From Rostrohypoxylon terebratum (taxonomy: Eukaryota; Ascomycota; Sordariomycetes; Xylariales; Hypoxylaceae): a stretch of 64,000 nt of DNA. Every line of letters begins with the position of its first letter. Within the stretch, counting starts at the first letter, position 1. The position numbers were made by a program, and so were the translations under genes. The notes beneath the pieces were generated by a model. That model ran no database searches and had not been told where the DNA came from. It was given only the letters and a program-made list of their open reading frames with translations. The stretch spans positions 620,001 through 684,000 of the forward strand of contig MU385859.1 in the NCBI GenBank assembly GCA_022497145.1. The letters run 5' to 3'. Of this stretch, positions 47,346 to 60,370 are shown in pieces.

Positions 47346-50300
47346 GTTGTATGTGTATGTGTATGTGTGGTGTGGCGAAGGTAGATCAAAAATGTGTCGA
47401 TATATTCCACGGGTTGGAATATATAGAAGAGCAGCAATGGCAACGCTAAGGTGATAAGTCAAAAAAAGAAAATCCGGGGAATAGAAGATGTAAAGTTGGG
47501 ATATGAGATTGATAATATATCAAACCAACGGTGGGTACGTAGGTACTTTGTGGGAATATGGGAAGGGGACTCGGGATGGGGAGGATGTGAAGTGGATGAG
47601 CTTTGGTGGATGGGTGTATCACGAGGCGAAGCCCAAGGTCATATCAGACTGACAGACTGACTTAGAAGGCGTAACAGTGAACCACCCACTAAGGACGCAA
47701 CTTCCGATGCAATCTAGGTTATGTGGTTATGTACCTATGTATTGATGTATCGAGGTATCCAAGTACTTAGATACACCTGGCAGTTGCAGTTGCTGTGAAG
47801 GGTGAAGGGTGAAGGGGGGTGCGTAATTGTGTGTGACGTGAGGGTGGTCGAGGCTGAGTCCGAGTTACCGGGTTAATCTGGGCTAATCGATTTCTCCCTG
47901 GAAAGATCGACTGCTTGACGCGCAAAAGGTGACTAGATTCCTAGCACGGCCAGGCTTGGATTCCAGAATAAAAGCGGAGACAAGTGTCAGGGGTATTTGC
48001 GAAGCCTACCAAAAAGGAGCGGGCAAGCTAAGCTAGGGTAGTGGCAGGTGCTAGGTGCAGCTGCTTGAGCGGGTGTTCAGGGTGTTCAGATGCAAGCCAA
48101 AATGCAAGCCAAAATGCAGGGGGTAGGGGAGGGGGGGAGGAGGAGGAAGCCGCCTAAGGAATGGTTAGGATGCCTAGGAAGCTAAACAAGCTAAACAACC
48201 TAAACAACCTAAAGGAGTCTGGAGTTTCCCGGATGTGTCCGAACGGGGTTGTTTCCCAGCTGCCCAGGTAGAATCGGAAGAGTAAGGTGCGTTACGGCAG
48301 GTTACTCGTCGGTCGCGGCGGCAGTCCCGGCTTTGCCTCGGGAGATCGGTGCAGACGAGTTAAGAACACTTTAACCAAATTAACAAGTTAAGTGTACGAA
48401 TGTGAATGATCGTTTTTTCGCTCGAGTCCGGCAGCGAAGGATGTGACAGATTAGAATGGATTTTTGGATTAAATAATTCTTGTCTTGATTCGTGTTTCGC
48501 CAAGAAACAGCAAAAAGAGGACAGAATTATGAAACAAAAAAATAAAGATCGTATAGATTGCCCAGATTGCCGGGGTAACGAATTCGATAACTAATGCGTC
48601 TACGCAATTTAGTTGTGGCTTTGGTTTCTATCGTGAGAAAGGTGGAATTCCTTTGCTTTTTTTTTCTCTCTTCCGTTTCGGAAAGTTGGATCGGTCTATT
48701 AGTGCTGTACGAATGCGATGCGAAGGCTTTAATATTAATGCCTATGGTGGCTGACGTGGACGCGGACAGGTTTATTCGGGAAGTATTCGGAATGTACTGA
48801 ATAGCACCTAGAACACTACCGAATCGATTATAGCTTGGTAGCTTATAGCTGATGGTTGACGATGATGGCAAAAAATCCAACTCAGCAACTAAGCGGCTAG
48901 TAATGAGTGGCAAAAGATGCACAAAACCCCCAAAAACGAAGGCGAGGTTCCCGAACCGGCGGAAGACCTAGAATTTGCTGGACGCTAAATGCAAGATGCG
49001 AGATGCGAGATGCTGATGCTGATGCCCAATTCGTAGGGTTAGGAAGCGATCGAACCGGTTCAACTGAGCCGAATGCTGAAGGAGCTTAATGCGTCGAATG
49101 CTTTGAGCGAAGGTAATCCTCCGAATCGGTAGGTAATGCTTTGCGTACTACTAAGGTAGTAGTAGGCTAAAACGCCGCGATGTAGAATCAAAAGAGACTG
49201 ACGAATCTATGGGTTGGCGCTGACGAACTAGCAAAAGTGGCACCCGATTATCCCGAAAAGCCTCAAGGCGCAGCTTGTCAATTCGGAGGGGTAGCCAGGG
49301 TCTTATAAAAAGTGAATAATGAATTAAAGATAAAAAAGATTGAGATGAATCCGAGTCACGAGGACTTTGTTGTGGTAACACTTTCGAAATAATCGAAATG
49401 AAAATAAGAACAAACCAGAATCAGAACGGAACACCGCAACTTGGAACTTGCTTTGATCGCCTAGATGTGTGTGACCAGTTGTGTCTTGTTCTGTATTCTT
49501 GTCTTGTGTCCCGCAAAAAAAGACCTTGTGAAGAGGTGCAAACGAAGCCTGATATATAATAAGATCTACCCAAGTTTTATTAAGACCGGGGAAAGCTCTG
49601 TCGATCCTATCAAGGAGGTTGTCGTGGAAAAGAGGGGCACAAGGGCACAGATTCTCAGATCGAAGAAATGTATAACCATTAATTGCCGGATAGTCTTATC
49701 AGAGGGACGGCGATGATGATAGACTGGCCTGAGTCTACTAGGTAACAAGTACGGTAAAGTAGTACTTGTTGAGTGGTAAGAAATAATAAAAAAGGTGGGT
49801 TCGTATCGTCAAGAAATTCGTATCAGTCGTCAACGTGGGTGTGTTGTCTGTCGTAATGCGTAATAGGGAAAAAAAAAAGCTAGACCGGTTCCCTTCTTTC
49901 GTCAATACTGTCGAAACAGGACCAAACTCATTCCACTCAGTGGGTTTCTCTTTTGGGCGGTTTCGGGTTCGACTAGTGTGGTGGAAATGTCGAAATGTCG
50001 AAATACCGATGTGTCGATTATTGCTGTCGATGATGAAAGGGAAGATGGATGGAAGGGATCTGGGGAAAGGAGTGTGCGGTTCTTAGATCTATATCTACTT
50101 TTTGTCCCTTCATTACTTCTTCACTTTTCACTTTCTTCCTCCAGGGGTTTTTCCCCGATAGGGTTCATCTGTTGATTCGCGAGGTATGTAGAAGGCATGT
50201 AGGTTGAAGCAGGGACCCCATCGAGGACCATCCAGCCCATCCAGCCCGTCCTGCCCGTCTTGCCTATTCGCCCCTAAGCCTAAGATGAACACAAACAGTT

Positions 50301-53300
50301 CCCCCCAAAAGGCTGGAGCCGCGATGACATGAATGGCTGTGAGTGGCTAACGGCTTACAACTCATCTAGAGGGTCCGCCCGCCTACAGTATGCGCCGCAT
50401 GATCCCTTGGATTGTTTGGATTGCTTGAACGGCAAGAATGACAGTGGCGGGTGAGTGATTCATTGGTGTAAGTGGTTCAGAGATTCAAGACATGAAACAA
50501 GCGAGAGAGGGCTCGGGGTGTCGGGGGTACTGGACCAAGAAAACTCGCTGGAACCACCCGGACCGCCTACAGGGGGCCACTAGTAGCCAACTAGGTGCTA
50601 GATATGGAGAGACAGTGGCAGCCCACACTACACCGTAGTACCGTAGTACATACGTAGCAAGAGCGACCTGGGCAGCTGGGTAATAGCGCTGGGTAGCGCT
50701 GGGTAACGCTAGGGACAGGGCCAGTGGGCCACAGGCATTCGCCAGTGATACCCGTATGCTGTATTAGAAATTTAGACCTGATCCATTTGCGTATCGAGGG
50801 TTCCAGTTAGCGCACTCATCTAACTCGAGGACTAGCCGCAAATCCGCGAATCCGCAAGATCCAATTGTTTCCTGTCCCTTTTAGCCAATCAACCCACAAT
50901 ATCGACCTCAACCTGCTCAACTAGGAATCAAAACTGCGCTGGGCAAAACGTGAGCAAATCGTTGTTGACATGTAGGCCGCCTCTGTTGCGACCCCTTCAA
51001 CATACACTACTACATACTACATACTACATAGAATGCATCTAGGTATGCATATCTATGTTTAGGTCACGGATATCCTTTCCACGCGTATCTTGACCTTGGC
51101 CGTTGATAACGTCTGACAATAGTTATGTAGGTAGTAGGTAGGTCAGGTGGGTGCCCTTGTTGTCGAAAATAATGACCTACCAATAGACCTGCATCGAAAT
51201 CGAATACTACTACTACATCCATAGTGAGTCGTGACAACTCCGGGAAAAGTAAGCCGCAGACAGGTTGCTGTACCTGAGTAAACAGTTACACCTGATCGAG
51301 GCCAATCAATCTTGCATGGCCAGGAACCCAGGAACAAGAGACAAGCTTTGACCCCCTTTGCAGAATATTCAATAATATTGGTTCGTTCAAGTTGTATTCC
51401 CATCATGGATTTCGACATTTCGACATTTCGACGATAGTTTCGTCTATCTTATCACCCAGGCCGCCCTTCTCATACATATGTAGCAGTACGTATGATCGTC
51501 CCAAGTCATTGATCTACAATATGCTATGCTTTTCGTCGAAACGAAACGTACATGGGTGATCAACCTGACCTAGTCACCCCAGGTCTTTCTCCAGTTTTTG
51601 ATTCTTCAATCGCAAGGTACCGTTTGGACCAATCCATGCTTGGCAGATCTTGACCGACTCTTTTTTTGCCAGCTTACCAGCTTAATACCATCTTACCTAG
51701 GTAAGACGTTGACGCATCCTCAAGCAGCAAGGCATGTCCAGAACGGGTAGAATTATTGTTTAATTGGTGGGGTGCGTTTTTGGGATAAGGGAGCCACCTT
51801 GCGATTAGTGGTTTTTCGCCTTTCTCTGCTATGGTATATGCTGTGTTGTGCCGTGTTGTGCTGTGAATGCTATGCTGTGGCAAGGTCCGCGCATGAGGCG
51901 AAGGGAACACATTCCAAAGACAGCCTCGAAAAAGTATTGTCGCGGATGGTCTTGTTATCATTGGCCACCCTCGCCTCCCCTACACCCCCTATCTGGATTA
52001 CGACGCCTTGGTAGCCATACATGCAACTCTACTCTACTATTCTATCCAGGAAATACAAGCATTAGTACAAGCATTGTGGCATAGTAAACTTGACAGAGGA
52101 GAGATATTTCCCCGGCGGAATCGTATGCTTGTTGAATGCCCTCGAAACAATCTCTATAGGTTCACATATCTGACATATCTGGAAAGCCAACACCCTCTAA
52201 TATCCATTAGTGCTTCCTAATGTGGACAATATGTCGCCGTTATGGCGTTTCAAGATTTATCCGAGATCTCACTCCCGTGCCCCTTCAAATCAATATCTGA
52301 ATTGACATCACTATCACATACGTCAATCTGACTGGAATGGAACTGCCCTTCTGTCCGAGCTCGATCCCTTAGCTCAGGGGGAGGGGGAGGGGCGTTTTTC
52401 TCTCTCTCTCCTATCTTGCCTATCTGGTCTCTAAAGCCTCGCATTCCATGACCCGTGAACCTCGCCATGTGGCGTTGGCCGTGCAATGAACCGGTGTTGT
52501 CTTATCCAGCCCTAGCGAACGATCTTACTAGGTATAGTCGACCCGATCAATTATTATCTTTTACCACTACAGTTACCACTATCCCTAGACCCCTGAATAG
52601 CCTACATCGTGGCCAGGGTAGCAATAATGGAAAGCCCCCAATAACTTTAAAAAATTGATTGCAACGTCACCAGCATTTCAATCTTCGTATTATTAATATT
52701 AGCTTCGTACAGCAGTACATAACATTTTCTTAATAGAGCAAGCAAGTTGGCCATATCTATATCCAGCAGAAGGAATACACCGCTTTTGACCGAACTACTT
52801 TACATAGTAGTATACACGCTGCACCCAGACCGATTATCATGGGAACGAAGTAAACCAACGTACCTATTAAGAGCCAAGACTTCACCGCCGTTAAATATAT
52901 GTATCATTATACATACGTACCACCTATATTCGCATGAAATAAAACTCGTTCGTCCAGACGGAATTCATAACCTAGCTGGGTACCTGCAGGCGTATACATG
53001 GCGTATGCATGCGTACTATTTGTTGTTCATATCTGATCCAGGCCAGAGAAAAGGACGGTTTAGCATTGAAAAAGTCCCGCTATTGGCTAGAACAATCTGA
53101 ATCGAAACAATCCAGGTCGTCGAGGCCCATCCAATGGATGCGGCCGCCTATAAGTTATGCCGTGTGGCTGAAGACTAGACCCCCTGGGTTTCCCCCGCGG
53201 ACAGGCATTGGCTCGGTAGACCAAATGGCAGGTGCCGATAAGTCAGCCACTTTAGGTACCTATGCGTGCCTTTTTTGGCCTCGGCCTCACGAGTTCACGA

Positions 53301-56300
53301 ACATTATGGGGGTAGTCCATTGGACAGCGCACCCATACATACATTACCATACATGATACATACATACACGAAGAAAAGTAGACCAAAAACAAACAAACAA
53401 CACTATAAATCAATATTACATCCATCTACACGTTGCAGAAGCAAGGCACTATAGACGGACGTGACGTTACGATGTTGAGATTACTCTGAATAGAATTATG
53501 CCTCGAATAACAATAGAAAAACCACTCAACACGACCGTGGTGCTGCTGAAATGCATCAGTAGAACCTGTTTTCTGACCCAACCCTTTTCAGCAGCACAAG
53601 GAACATTTTGGGGGGTGTGAAGAGCCTCGGTCGAGCTATCCGTCAAAATATGGAGAAGAATGGGGAAGCCCAAGGTGTGGCTCATCGAATGACCATACGC
53701 TGAAGAAGATGGTCGATCCCCTTCCCAAAAGGGGAGGGCTAAGAGTTGTGGCTTACTGCTGTATGTCTCGCGAGTCCCGCTGACGGAGGGGTCTATAAGG
53801 CTTTCGTTTCTTGATATATCCTCGGCCCTTCTTAGCCGCCCGCCGTTCGACGATTATAGTCCTTACTCCCGTGTGGCAGCCAGCTTGCGGCCGTTTTAGA
53901 GGGATGCCTCCCGTCGGTCGCGCGTCGCGGGTGGTGTAGAAGACTCAAACCTAGCCGCACGGGGGCATCTATACCGATGCATGTTTCTCTCTTACGCCGT
54001 CGCGAGTGCTAAAGTGCGTTTCTAATGGATGTTTCTATGGGATACTCCGATTGCTCCGCTCTGGCCGTCGCCCGATGCACTTTTCGCACTTTTCGCTCCA
54101 TCCCACTATAACGCCGACCAATACACGCGCAAGCCCTCGCACACACCAACCTGCTGAGTCCGGTGACCGAATAGATAATAGCAATTAGGAAAAAAAAACC
54201 TTACGATATATTGATGATGTTATGATTACTGTCTCTTAGCCCTGGCAAATAACGAATCGAAGCTCTGCCAGATGCGACACCAAATTGTCCGGCTGAACTG
54301 CATGTCTCGACGTAATGGAAGGGCACATCAGCACGTCTCCAAAAAGCCCTCGTCGCATAGGCTAGTCGGTACGTCCGTGTGTTCCGAGTCTCGGTCACAA
54401 GCTTCAAACGACAGAAAATTGGAACCAAATCCGCTGAAACACGCATATTGCACCTTTTTTTCTTCTTTCGACTATTTCATTTACTATGTGGGTACATTAC
54501 ACACAGACAATGCGATGGATGCGATGCGTTCCCGTCTCTAAAGTAGTAGCGCTTGCGAAGCGGAGGCCTGGCGGCATCTTCGAGGCTGGGGCGTCTAGCA
54601 GCCGGCTCCTCGCTATGACGCGGCTACCGTCGTATCAGAGCTTCTATCTTCGCATGTCGCATATCTGCTTCCGTGCGGCGGCTATTCGCTTCCCTCGAGC
54701 ATCCTGGGACCTGGGTAGGTATTCAAACCACCGCGAGCCGCCCCGTTTCAACAGGCGCAACGAAGGGAGGAGCGGGATGTAGCTATCCCGTCTCGTCTCG
54801 TCCTGCCGGGATATTTTCACCAAGCGCCGCCAGACACCATACCTACAGGCCCCCTACGCACGGTGGGAGGATCCGGGTAGGAACATCGTACATCCATAGC
54901 TATGCAGACATACCTGTATCGCCCCGAACCCCAGATTCTGTATTAAGTAATAATGGACATGTATATCGTAATAGCAGATAGGAGAAGCGAGCGTGAATAT
55001 CCTGCTCAAGGACCGAGCGGCCCCCCCATGTAGGTACGCGCTTAATTTCCGTCCGAGCCAATCACGTCCGTGCCTCGCACCAAAAATAGCATACCGCGGC
55101 AGCAAAGCACGTAGGCGGCTCCATCGTACGCTATGAAAAGAAATATGAGATAATTAAGTCATTAAAAAATGCGAAGTGCGGGATGACGTTCGCTAAATGC
55201 TCGGTAATCTAACTATACGGCAGTCTGTCAGTCCTATGGATGAATGTAGTTAGGTATGTATCTCTGGGCATGGGACGCTAAATCCTTCCGGCGTGAGAAG
55301 CCTATCGTGAGTGGGCATGTGTGTATGTAAGGTTCGGCGGTAAGCATTCTATATTGCGGTCTTAATGAGTCAAATTAATATGCAGAAGGGCCGTTAATGC
55401 TACTAGATCGTGAGATCGTGGGAGTAGTTGGGCGTGTCGATCCACACATTCTTTTTTTTTTTACAACGGCTCAACTTTTGACGACGATGTTGAATCCGCC
55501 AGGCAGGCAGGCAGGCAGGGCGTGGGCTAAATGTGGAAGCCTACGTGCATTCCAAGTTATTGTATCTTCAACGCAAAATAACCCAATGGGCATGTTCTTA
55601 ATTCTTCGATACATCCATAGCAGTCTCGGTTGCGTGTAATTGGACCCATGAAGTAATAGTAAAATATTCCTTTTTTTCACTGCAGACCCCTCGCGAACTC
55701 ATACCCAGTCCATTTTTAGAAGCCAAATATTAATTTGATATTTCCTACGAGGTATCGTCTAGAAACCATCTAGTTGTTTCCAAGTCAAATATTGCTACCT
55801 AAAAGGCACCCAAGTGCAGTCATGCATCTCTTGCAAGCCAAACCGGTCTTACTTCATTCCATCACTGCCTCAATGGGGTAAAAGGGGGGAAAATAAGCTA
55901 CATTCAATATTTCAAATATTTGTAAAAATGTTCTTCTAAGCCCCCTCATCCAATAATTCCATTCGAGCCATCCAGAATCGCCAGAGTAATGGTAGAATAA
56001 GATTAATCTTATCCCCATACGATGTCGAGTGGCCAAGCCCGGCTATGCTACCGGTAAAAGTGGGCCTCGTACATCGGCCCCCGAGGCATCCGGAAGGCTG
56101 AGCCCGGATTCTAACGGTAGCTCTTTCTTCCGGATACAGAATCCTTAGACGCTTGGCTTGGTATTGAAACGGTTTGGCGCAAAGGGGCTCGGAATGATAC
56201 ATGAGGAATTTGTGAGCGTATCGACAATTTCGGAACACTTTGTCGATGTAGATACTTGTGTATATGAAATGGTTTAATAGTTTCATAGCACTCGATCATA

Positions 56301-56744
56301 TGTCGAATAACAATACGAGCAGAACGTTGTACCAGGCTAACCCTAATGAGCTATCACAGCCATAGTAAGTATCGTCACTGAAAACTCGGAGTCTCAGATT
56401 CGTCATAGAGATTGCTCAATAGAAAATTTCTATTTTATCATCGCTTCAGATGCTACCTAACATTGCAAAGTCCGCCGACCACTGCGTCATGAATAGAAAA
56501 TGGCGTCAAAGTCGTCGTCAATCAACAAAGCGCCTCGTACATCAAGTTGAAATCTTCGTAAAACCTGCGTGAGAAGTAGAGTCTAAATATCTCAAGAGCG
56601 TTTCACGTATTTCCTAAACGATCAATCTCGTAATTGTTGGTCACATCCCTTGCCCCTTTCCGCCCCTATTGCCTCCGCCACGATCCGCGTACGCCCGTAC
56701 GTGTCCCAATTCATTCCGGAGGCAGCCCTAGCAAGGCGGCGTTT
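47346..56744. other. 9.4 kb gene-free stretch upstream of the cyclin gene
   Basis: I find no exon with recognisable protein content on either strand. Seen here: a TATGTG repeat just upstream of the cyclin start (47347-47370), an AACCTAAACAACCTAAA-type repeat at 48179-48213, a G-rich tract at 48119-48137, TACTACA repeats near 51003-51030, a GCAG/CAGG repeat near 55500-55520, and many TAGGTA strings. Long leaders, distal regulatory DNA or noncoding RNAs are possible. Confidence 0.45.
48119..48137 (+). promoter_or_regulatory. G-quadruplex-capable tract
   Basis: G runs of 5, 4 and 7 separated by TA and A give four G-triplets within 19 bases, followed by three more GG pairs. It lies about 770 bases upstream of the cyclin start. 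Structure and role are inferred. Confidence 0.3.
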
Positions 56745-58192
56745 TCATTCCTTCATTTTAACGTAGTTGCTCGGGAATATTCCGTGTCTCGAGCCAATCA
56801 TACCAGTCCTAACATGAAAATTAGTACTCAAACCCCAACTACTCTCGTAAACTGGATCGTATACTTACCACCAATCGTTGTCACTATCCGTCTTCTTCAA
56901 CACCGTAATAATATCACCTTTCTTGAAACCCAAGTCACCCGGCTGGTCTGCCTCAAAATTGAATAACGCAATAGCTTCATTCTTCTTCATCAATGCCTGC
57001 TTGCTTGCGAAATTTGGTTTGGGCGCTGCGGGTCTACCAGGCCCTATTTTCTTCTCGTCTTGGTAGCCACCCACTGGAGCTGAAGCTCGGTGATCGCGGT
57101 ATGAGTAATCATTATCGTATCCTTGGTTCCTTGTTACTGTGTTCGATCGACTGACATTGCTACCACTGGCCGGCCGGTCATACACATCGTCTTGCCAAGT
57201 GGTTGCACGCCTCGGCGCGCCGAACTCAGTTTGTGCAGCAGGCTGTTGAGGTTCACCGTAAGCACTTCCCCGCTGGTTGTTCCATACTACATCGTCGTGA
57301 CGATCATCGTAGACCGGAACGTCGTTGTACATATTGTCGTCCATGGTGCCTGAACGCACGCCCGCGAATATTCTGGAGTTGAGGACGGACATAAGAGGCC
57401 CAGCTTGCGGAGGTGGTCGTACGGCGCCTGTGAGGAGCTCTGCTGCCGTCCATCGTTGACCGTAAAGCTTCTCGTTCGCATCTCTCCGTTCCGCGATTAC
57501 CGAACCTTCTAACGACACACCGGCAAACAGCCCCTTCGTCTTACTGTAGCTGAACACACCAGCTACGCTCTTCAGGGAAGCGGCACCAGCAGCTTCAGCG
57601 TTCCGTCCGACCGGCCCCGCCGCTATGGAGACATTTCCACCGAGTGTAATAGAACCTTGCTGCGAGAACGTCTTGACGGCGTGCGAATCGTTTAGGATGA
57701 AGACAAAGTCGGTCAATTCGAAACCTATCTGACCACCGAATCCACCTCCCGCTGTGAAGATAGCAGATGGCGCAGACCACGTACCGTCGTTTAGACGAGC
57801 GACGACGAGACCGGAACCGAAACGCGCGGATCCGAGGAAGCCGGCTTTAATGACGGTAAGGATTGCAAGGCCCTAGTTGATCATGAGCTTTTGTTTTTGC
57901 ACGTAGGACTATTGGTTATAGCTTCAATCTAGATTCCAAGCTAAGAGACTACTTACTTTTGCGTTCGCGAGGACAGACGGGGGAATTATCTTGTCGGGAC
58001 CGAATGCTTGGCGAGGATCGATGAAGGAAGTGAGAATCTTGCCACACTTTTTGCATTCCGCTGTTGAGATCATGAGCTACTAGTTTCGGGTGTATGGGGA
58101 CAATTGCAGGCGCTGGAACGCGCGGGATTGCGCCTGATTACAGCTGGGAACTTACACGCCATAGACGACGGTAGAGGGTTGTTGATACCCAT
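56745..58192 (-). CDS. YSC84/LSB3-type SH3 protein (actin patch)
   Basis: Actin-binding endocytic protein linking lipid, F-actin and Las17-type partners at cortical patches. Exons 58192-58156, 58060-57957, 57872-56869 and 56808-56745 close in phase to 402 residues. The YSC84 domain (1-220) starts MGINNPLPSSM and includes CKKCGKILTSFIDPRQAFGPDK, AKGLAILTVIKAGFLGSARFGSGLVVARL and GGFGGQIGFELTDFVFILN. A disordered, Asp/Arg/Gln-rich linker follows. The C-terminal SH3 domain (about 340-402) has EAIALFNFEADQPGDLGFKKGDII (ALYDF-like), DNDWW and GIFPSNYVK. The very short first exon (37 bases) is supported by the conserved N-terminus and by phase. The last intron falls right after the SH3 Trp pair. 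Confidence 0.93.
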
Positions 58193-59360
58193 CTTGAGAG
58201 ATGAGGGGTGTTCGTTGATAGCTAAACACGAAAGCTTTTCTTTTTTGGAATTCCGAAAGTGCCGAGCTGGAGTCGTTTGCGACGGTAAAGAAAGCTACTG
58301 AAAGCCGATTATCGTTTTTAGTTTACGAATGCCAATTGCGGGGGGCGAAAATCAGCAAATTGGGATATCAATGGCTCTGAATAAGGGATGACGAAGATAT
58401 TAACAAGTTGATGGAATTCTTAAGCCTAGATAACACCGTTTACGGGTTCAAACATTCGTATATGTTGAGCAAATAGGTGGGTGGAAGGTTGGAAGGTTAA
58501 GCAATGACTAAGGTTGGCGACATATGGCTAAGGCATTATTTATTTGGGTATGATGGAAACACAAATTATGGCGTCGTCAGCTGAGAGATAGCAGGTAGCC
58601 CTGCCACTTCTAGCGGGGCAGGCGGCAACCACGGCTGCACAGCAGCTCGTACTTCTTGTACTTGTCGTGCTGGTAACCTCCAGGGCAATTACTTACCTAC
58701 CTATGTATCACCCTGGGTATAGGATGTAGTTGCCTTGGAAGTTCCCTAGATATACCTATGCTTCGTACATGTACTAGGTATGTACCATGAGGCACCCGAC
58801 AGCAATATACTTTCTTGGTACCTGAATTCATGCGATGAAGTCACCACATGTCAACCGAACAATAAAGCTGGGGTAGATGTCTGTGCAAACGATCAAGGTA
58901 CATCGACGGTACAACTTTTAACTTTAGTACCGATACAAGCAACGCGTACACAGTACACTCACTAGCCACTCCAAATTGGCACTAAATCATTCACCAGCCA
59001 CAACCTGCGTCATCTTCACTCCTTGCCGCCTCCTTTTTGTCACGGAAGACATCTTGTGTTTCTCCATTAAAGCCGGGTTTTGGGTAAAAAGGCATACGAT
59101 AATACACTTCGGGAAAACAAAGACGACAATCAACCTGCGCCCGCGGCGGGCTCTAATATTGACGAAAACCACATACCTACTAAAACTATACCGATCTCTT
59201 ATTCGCCACCGACCTAGCCTTCCGATTACCTAAGGACTTTTCTTCCACTTCCATCGCATTTGCATTGACACAGCACCAATTAGACGACTAATTGGTTCCC
59301 TCCTACTATTTCCACCATCTCCCTCGAAACCCTTCACGAGTACTATCCCAGAAATTCGAG
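58193..59360. promoter_or_regulatory. divergent region, YSC84 / SFT1
   Basis: 1.17 kb between divergent starts. Several TACCTA strings and C/T-rich sequence precede the SFT1 start; no gene seen. Confidence 0.5.
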
Positions 59361-59735
59361 ATGTCGGAGGCTTACGAACGCGAGCGCCAGAACAACGCGC
59401 GACTAGAAGAGCTCTCCGCAAAAGTGTCCTCGCTGCGCGGTGTCACCGTCGACATATACGACAACGCCCGAGCGCAAGATGTCATCGACAACACCGTACG
59501 AGCCACCCCACCCCCCTCAACACGTCTCCTCCCCATATATCATGTCCCTACTAACAACAAGCTCCTTTCCATATAGTCTGATACCTTCTCTTCCATGTCG
59601 ATGCAGCTAAAGGGATCCGCCGGTCGATTAGGTCGCATGGCGGCGTCGGGAAACAAAGTCGCCATCCTGAAGCTCTCCGGTATCCTTATCGGCACCTTCC
59701 TAGTCATATACTACATCCTTCGATGGATTTTCTAG
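59361..59735 (+). CDS. SFT1: Golgi Qc-SNARE, Sft1/Bet1-like
   Basis: Small tail-anchored SNARE for intra-Golgi traffic. Exons 59361-59495 and 59577-59735 give 97 residues. A short N-terminus (MSEAYERERQNNARLEELS) leads into one SNARE coiled coil of about 50 residues, LEELSAKVSSLRGVTVDIYDNA through MSMQLKGSAGRLGRMAAS. It ends in a single hydrophobic anchor (ILKLSGILIGTFLVIYYILRWIF) with almost nothing after it. Length and layout match both Sft1 and Bet1. The direct start of the SNARE motif and the SAGRL...RMAASGNK segment favour Sft1. It converges on the ArfGAP gene. Confidence 0.82.
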
Positions 59736-60370
59736 ACGACTCCTCGCGTATCGGCGTATGATCAACGACACGGAATACTATGAACAGAAACCTGAGGTGC
59801 CTGTTCAAATGAATGTAAGATGACTTGCTGTTAGTTTCGCACTCGACAGCACAGTATGACCCATGTGAGTGGGTGCTTGGTAGTGGATGAATCACGGAAG
59901 GGTCAATAGCATGACGAGCGTCTCGACTTGCCCTCGCGTGATCATGACGCGGCAAATGCTTCGGATGGAGTTACATCACCTAGGCACTTCTGCCTCGACA
60001 TATCTAGACGGCATCGGTAGCAGCCCTGTTATATGAGAGGGCAGACTAGCCAAATTCTGACTGGCTCAACATCAGGGTCAGCAGTTCCTATAGCAGCATA
60101 GCACAGGCGTTATGAATTTAGCCTCGTTCATATGGATGGAATAAATAGTTTTCAATTGACAGCCCAATGGATTTATCTGGATTGACCTTATGTGCTGGCT
60201 CGTACAAAGTATTTGACAATAAGCTTTGATGATTAGCTTCATAAGACTACCCCGAGCATAACCAGAAAACGCGGTTACGCCTTGGCTCATTCTTCACAAG
60301 TCCAACCACTATTCTGTACAAAACGTCTGGTCTAGCCGAGTTCCTTAGTTTACACCACACGGCCTTGACA
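59736..60370. other. 3' ends of convergent genes
   Basis: 635 bases between the SFT1 and ArfGAP stops. No gene seen. Confidence 0.55.
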
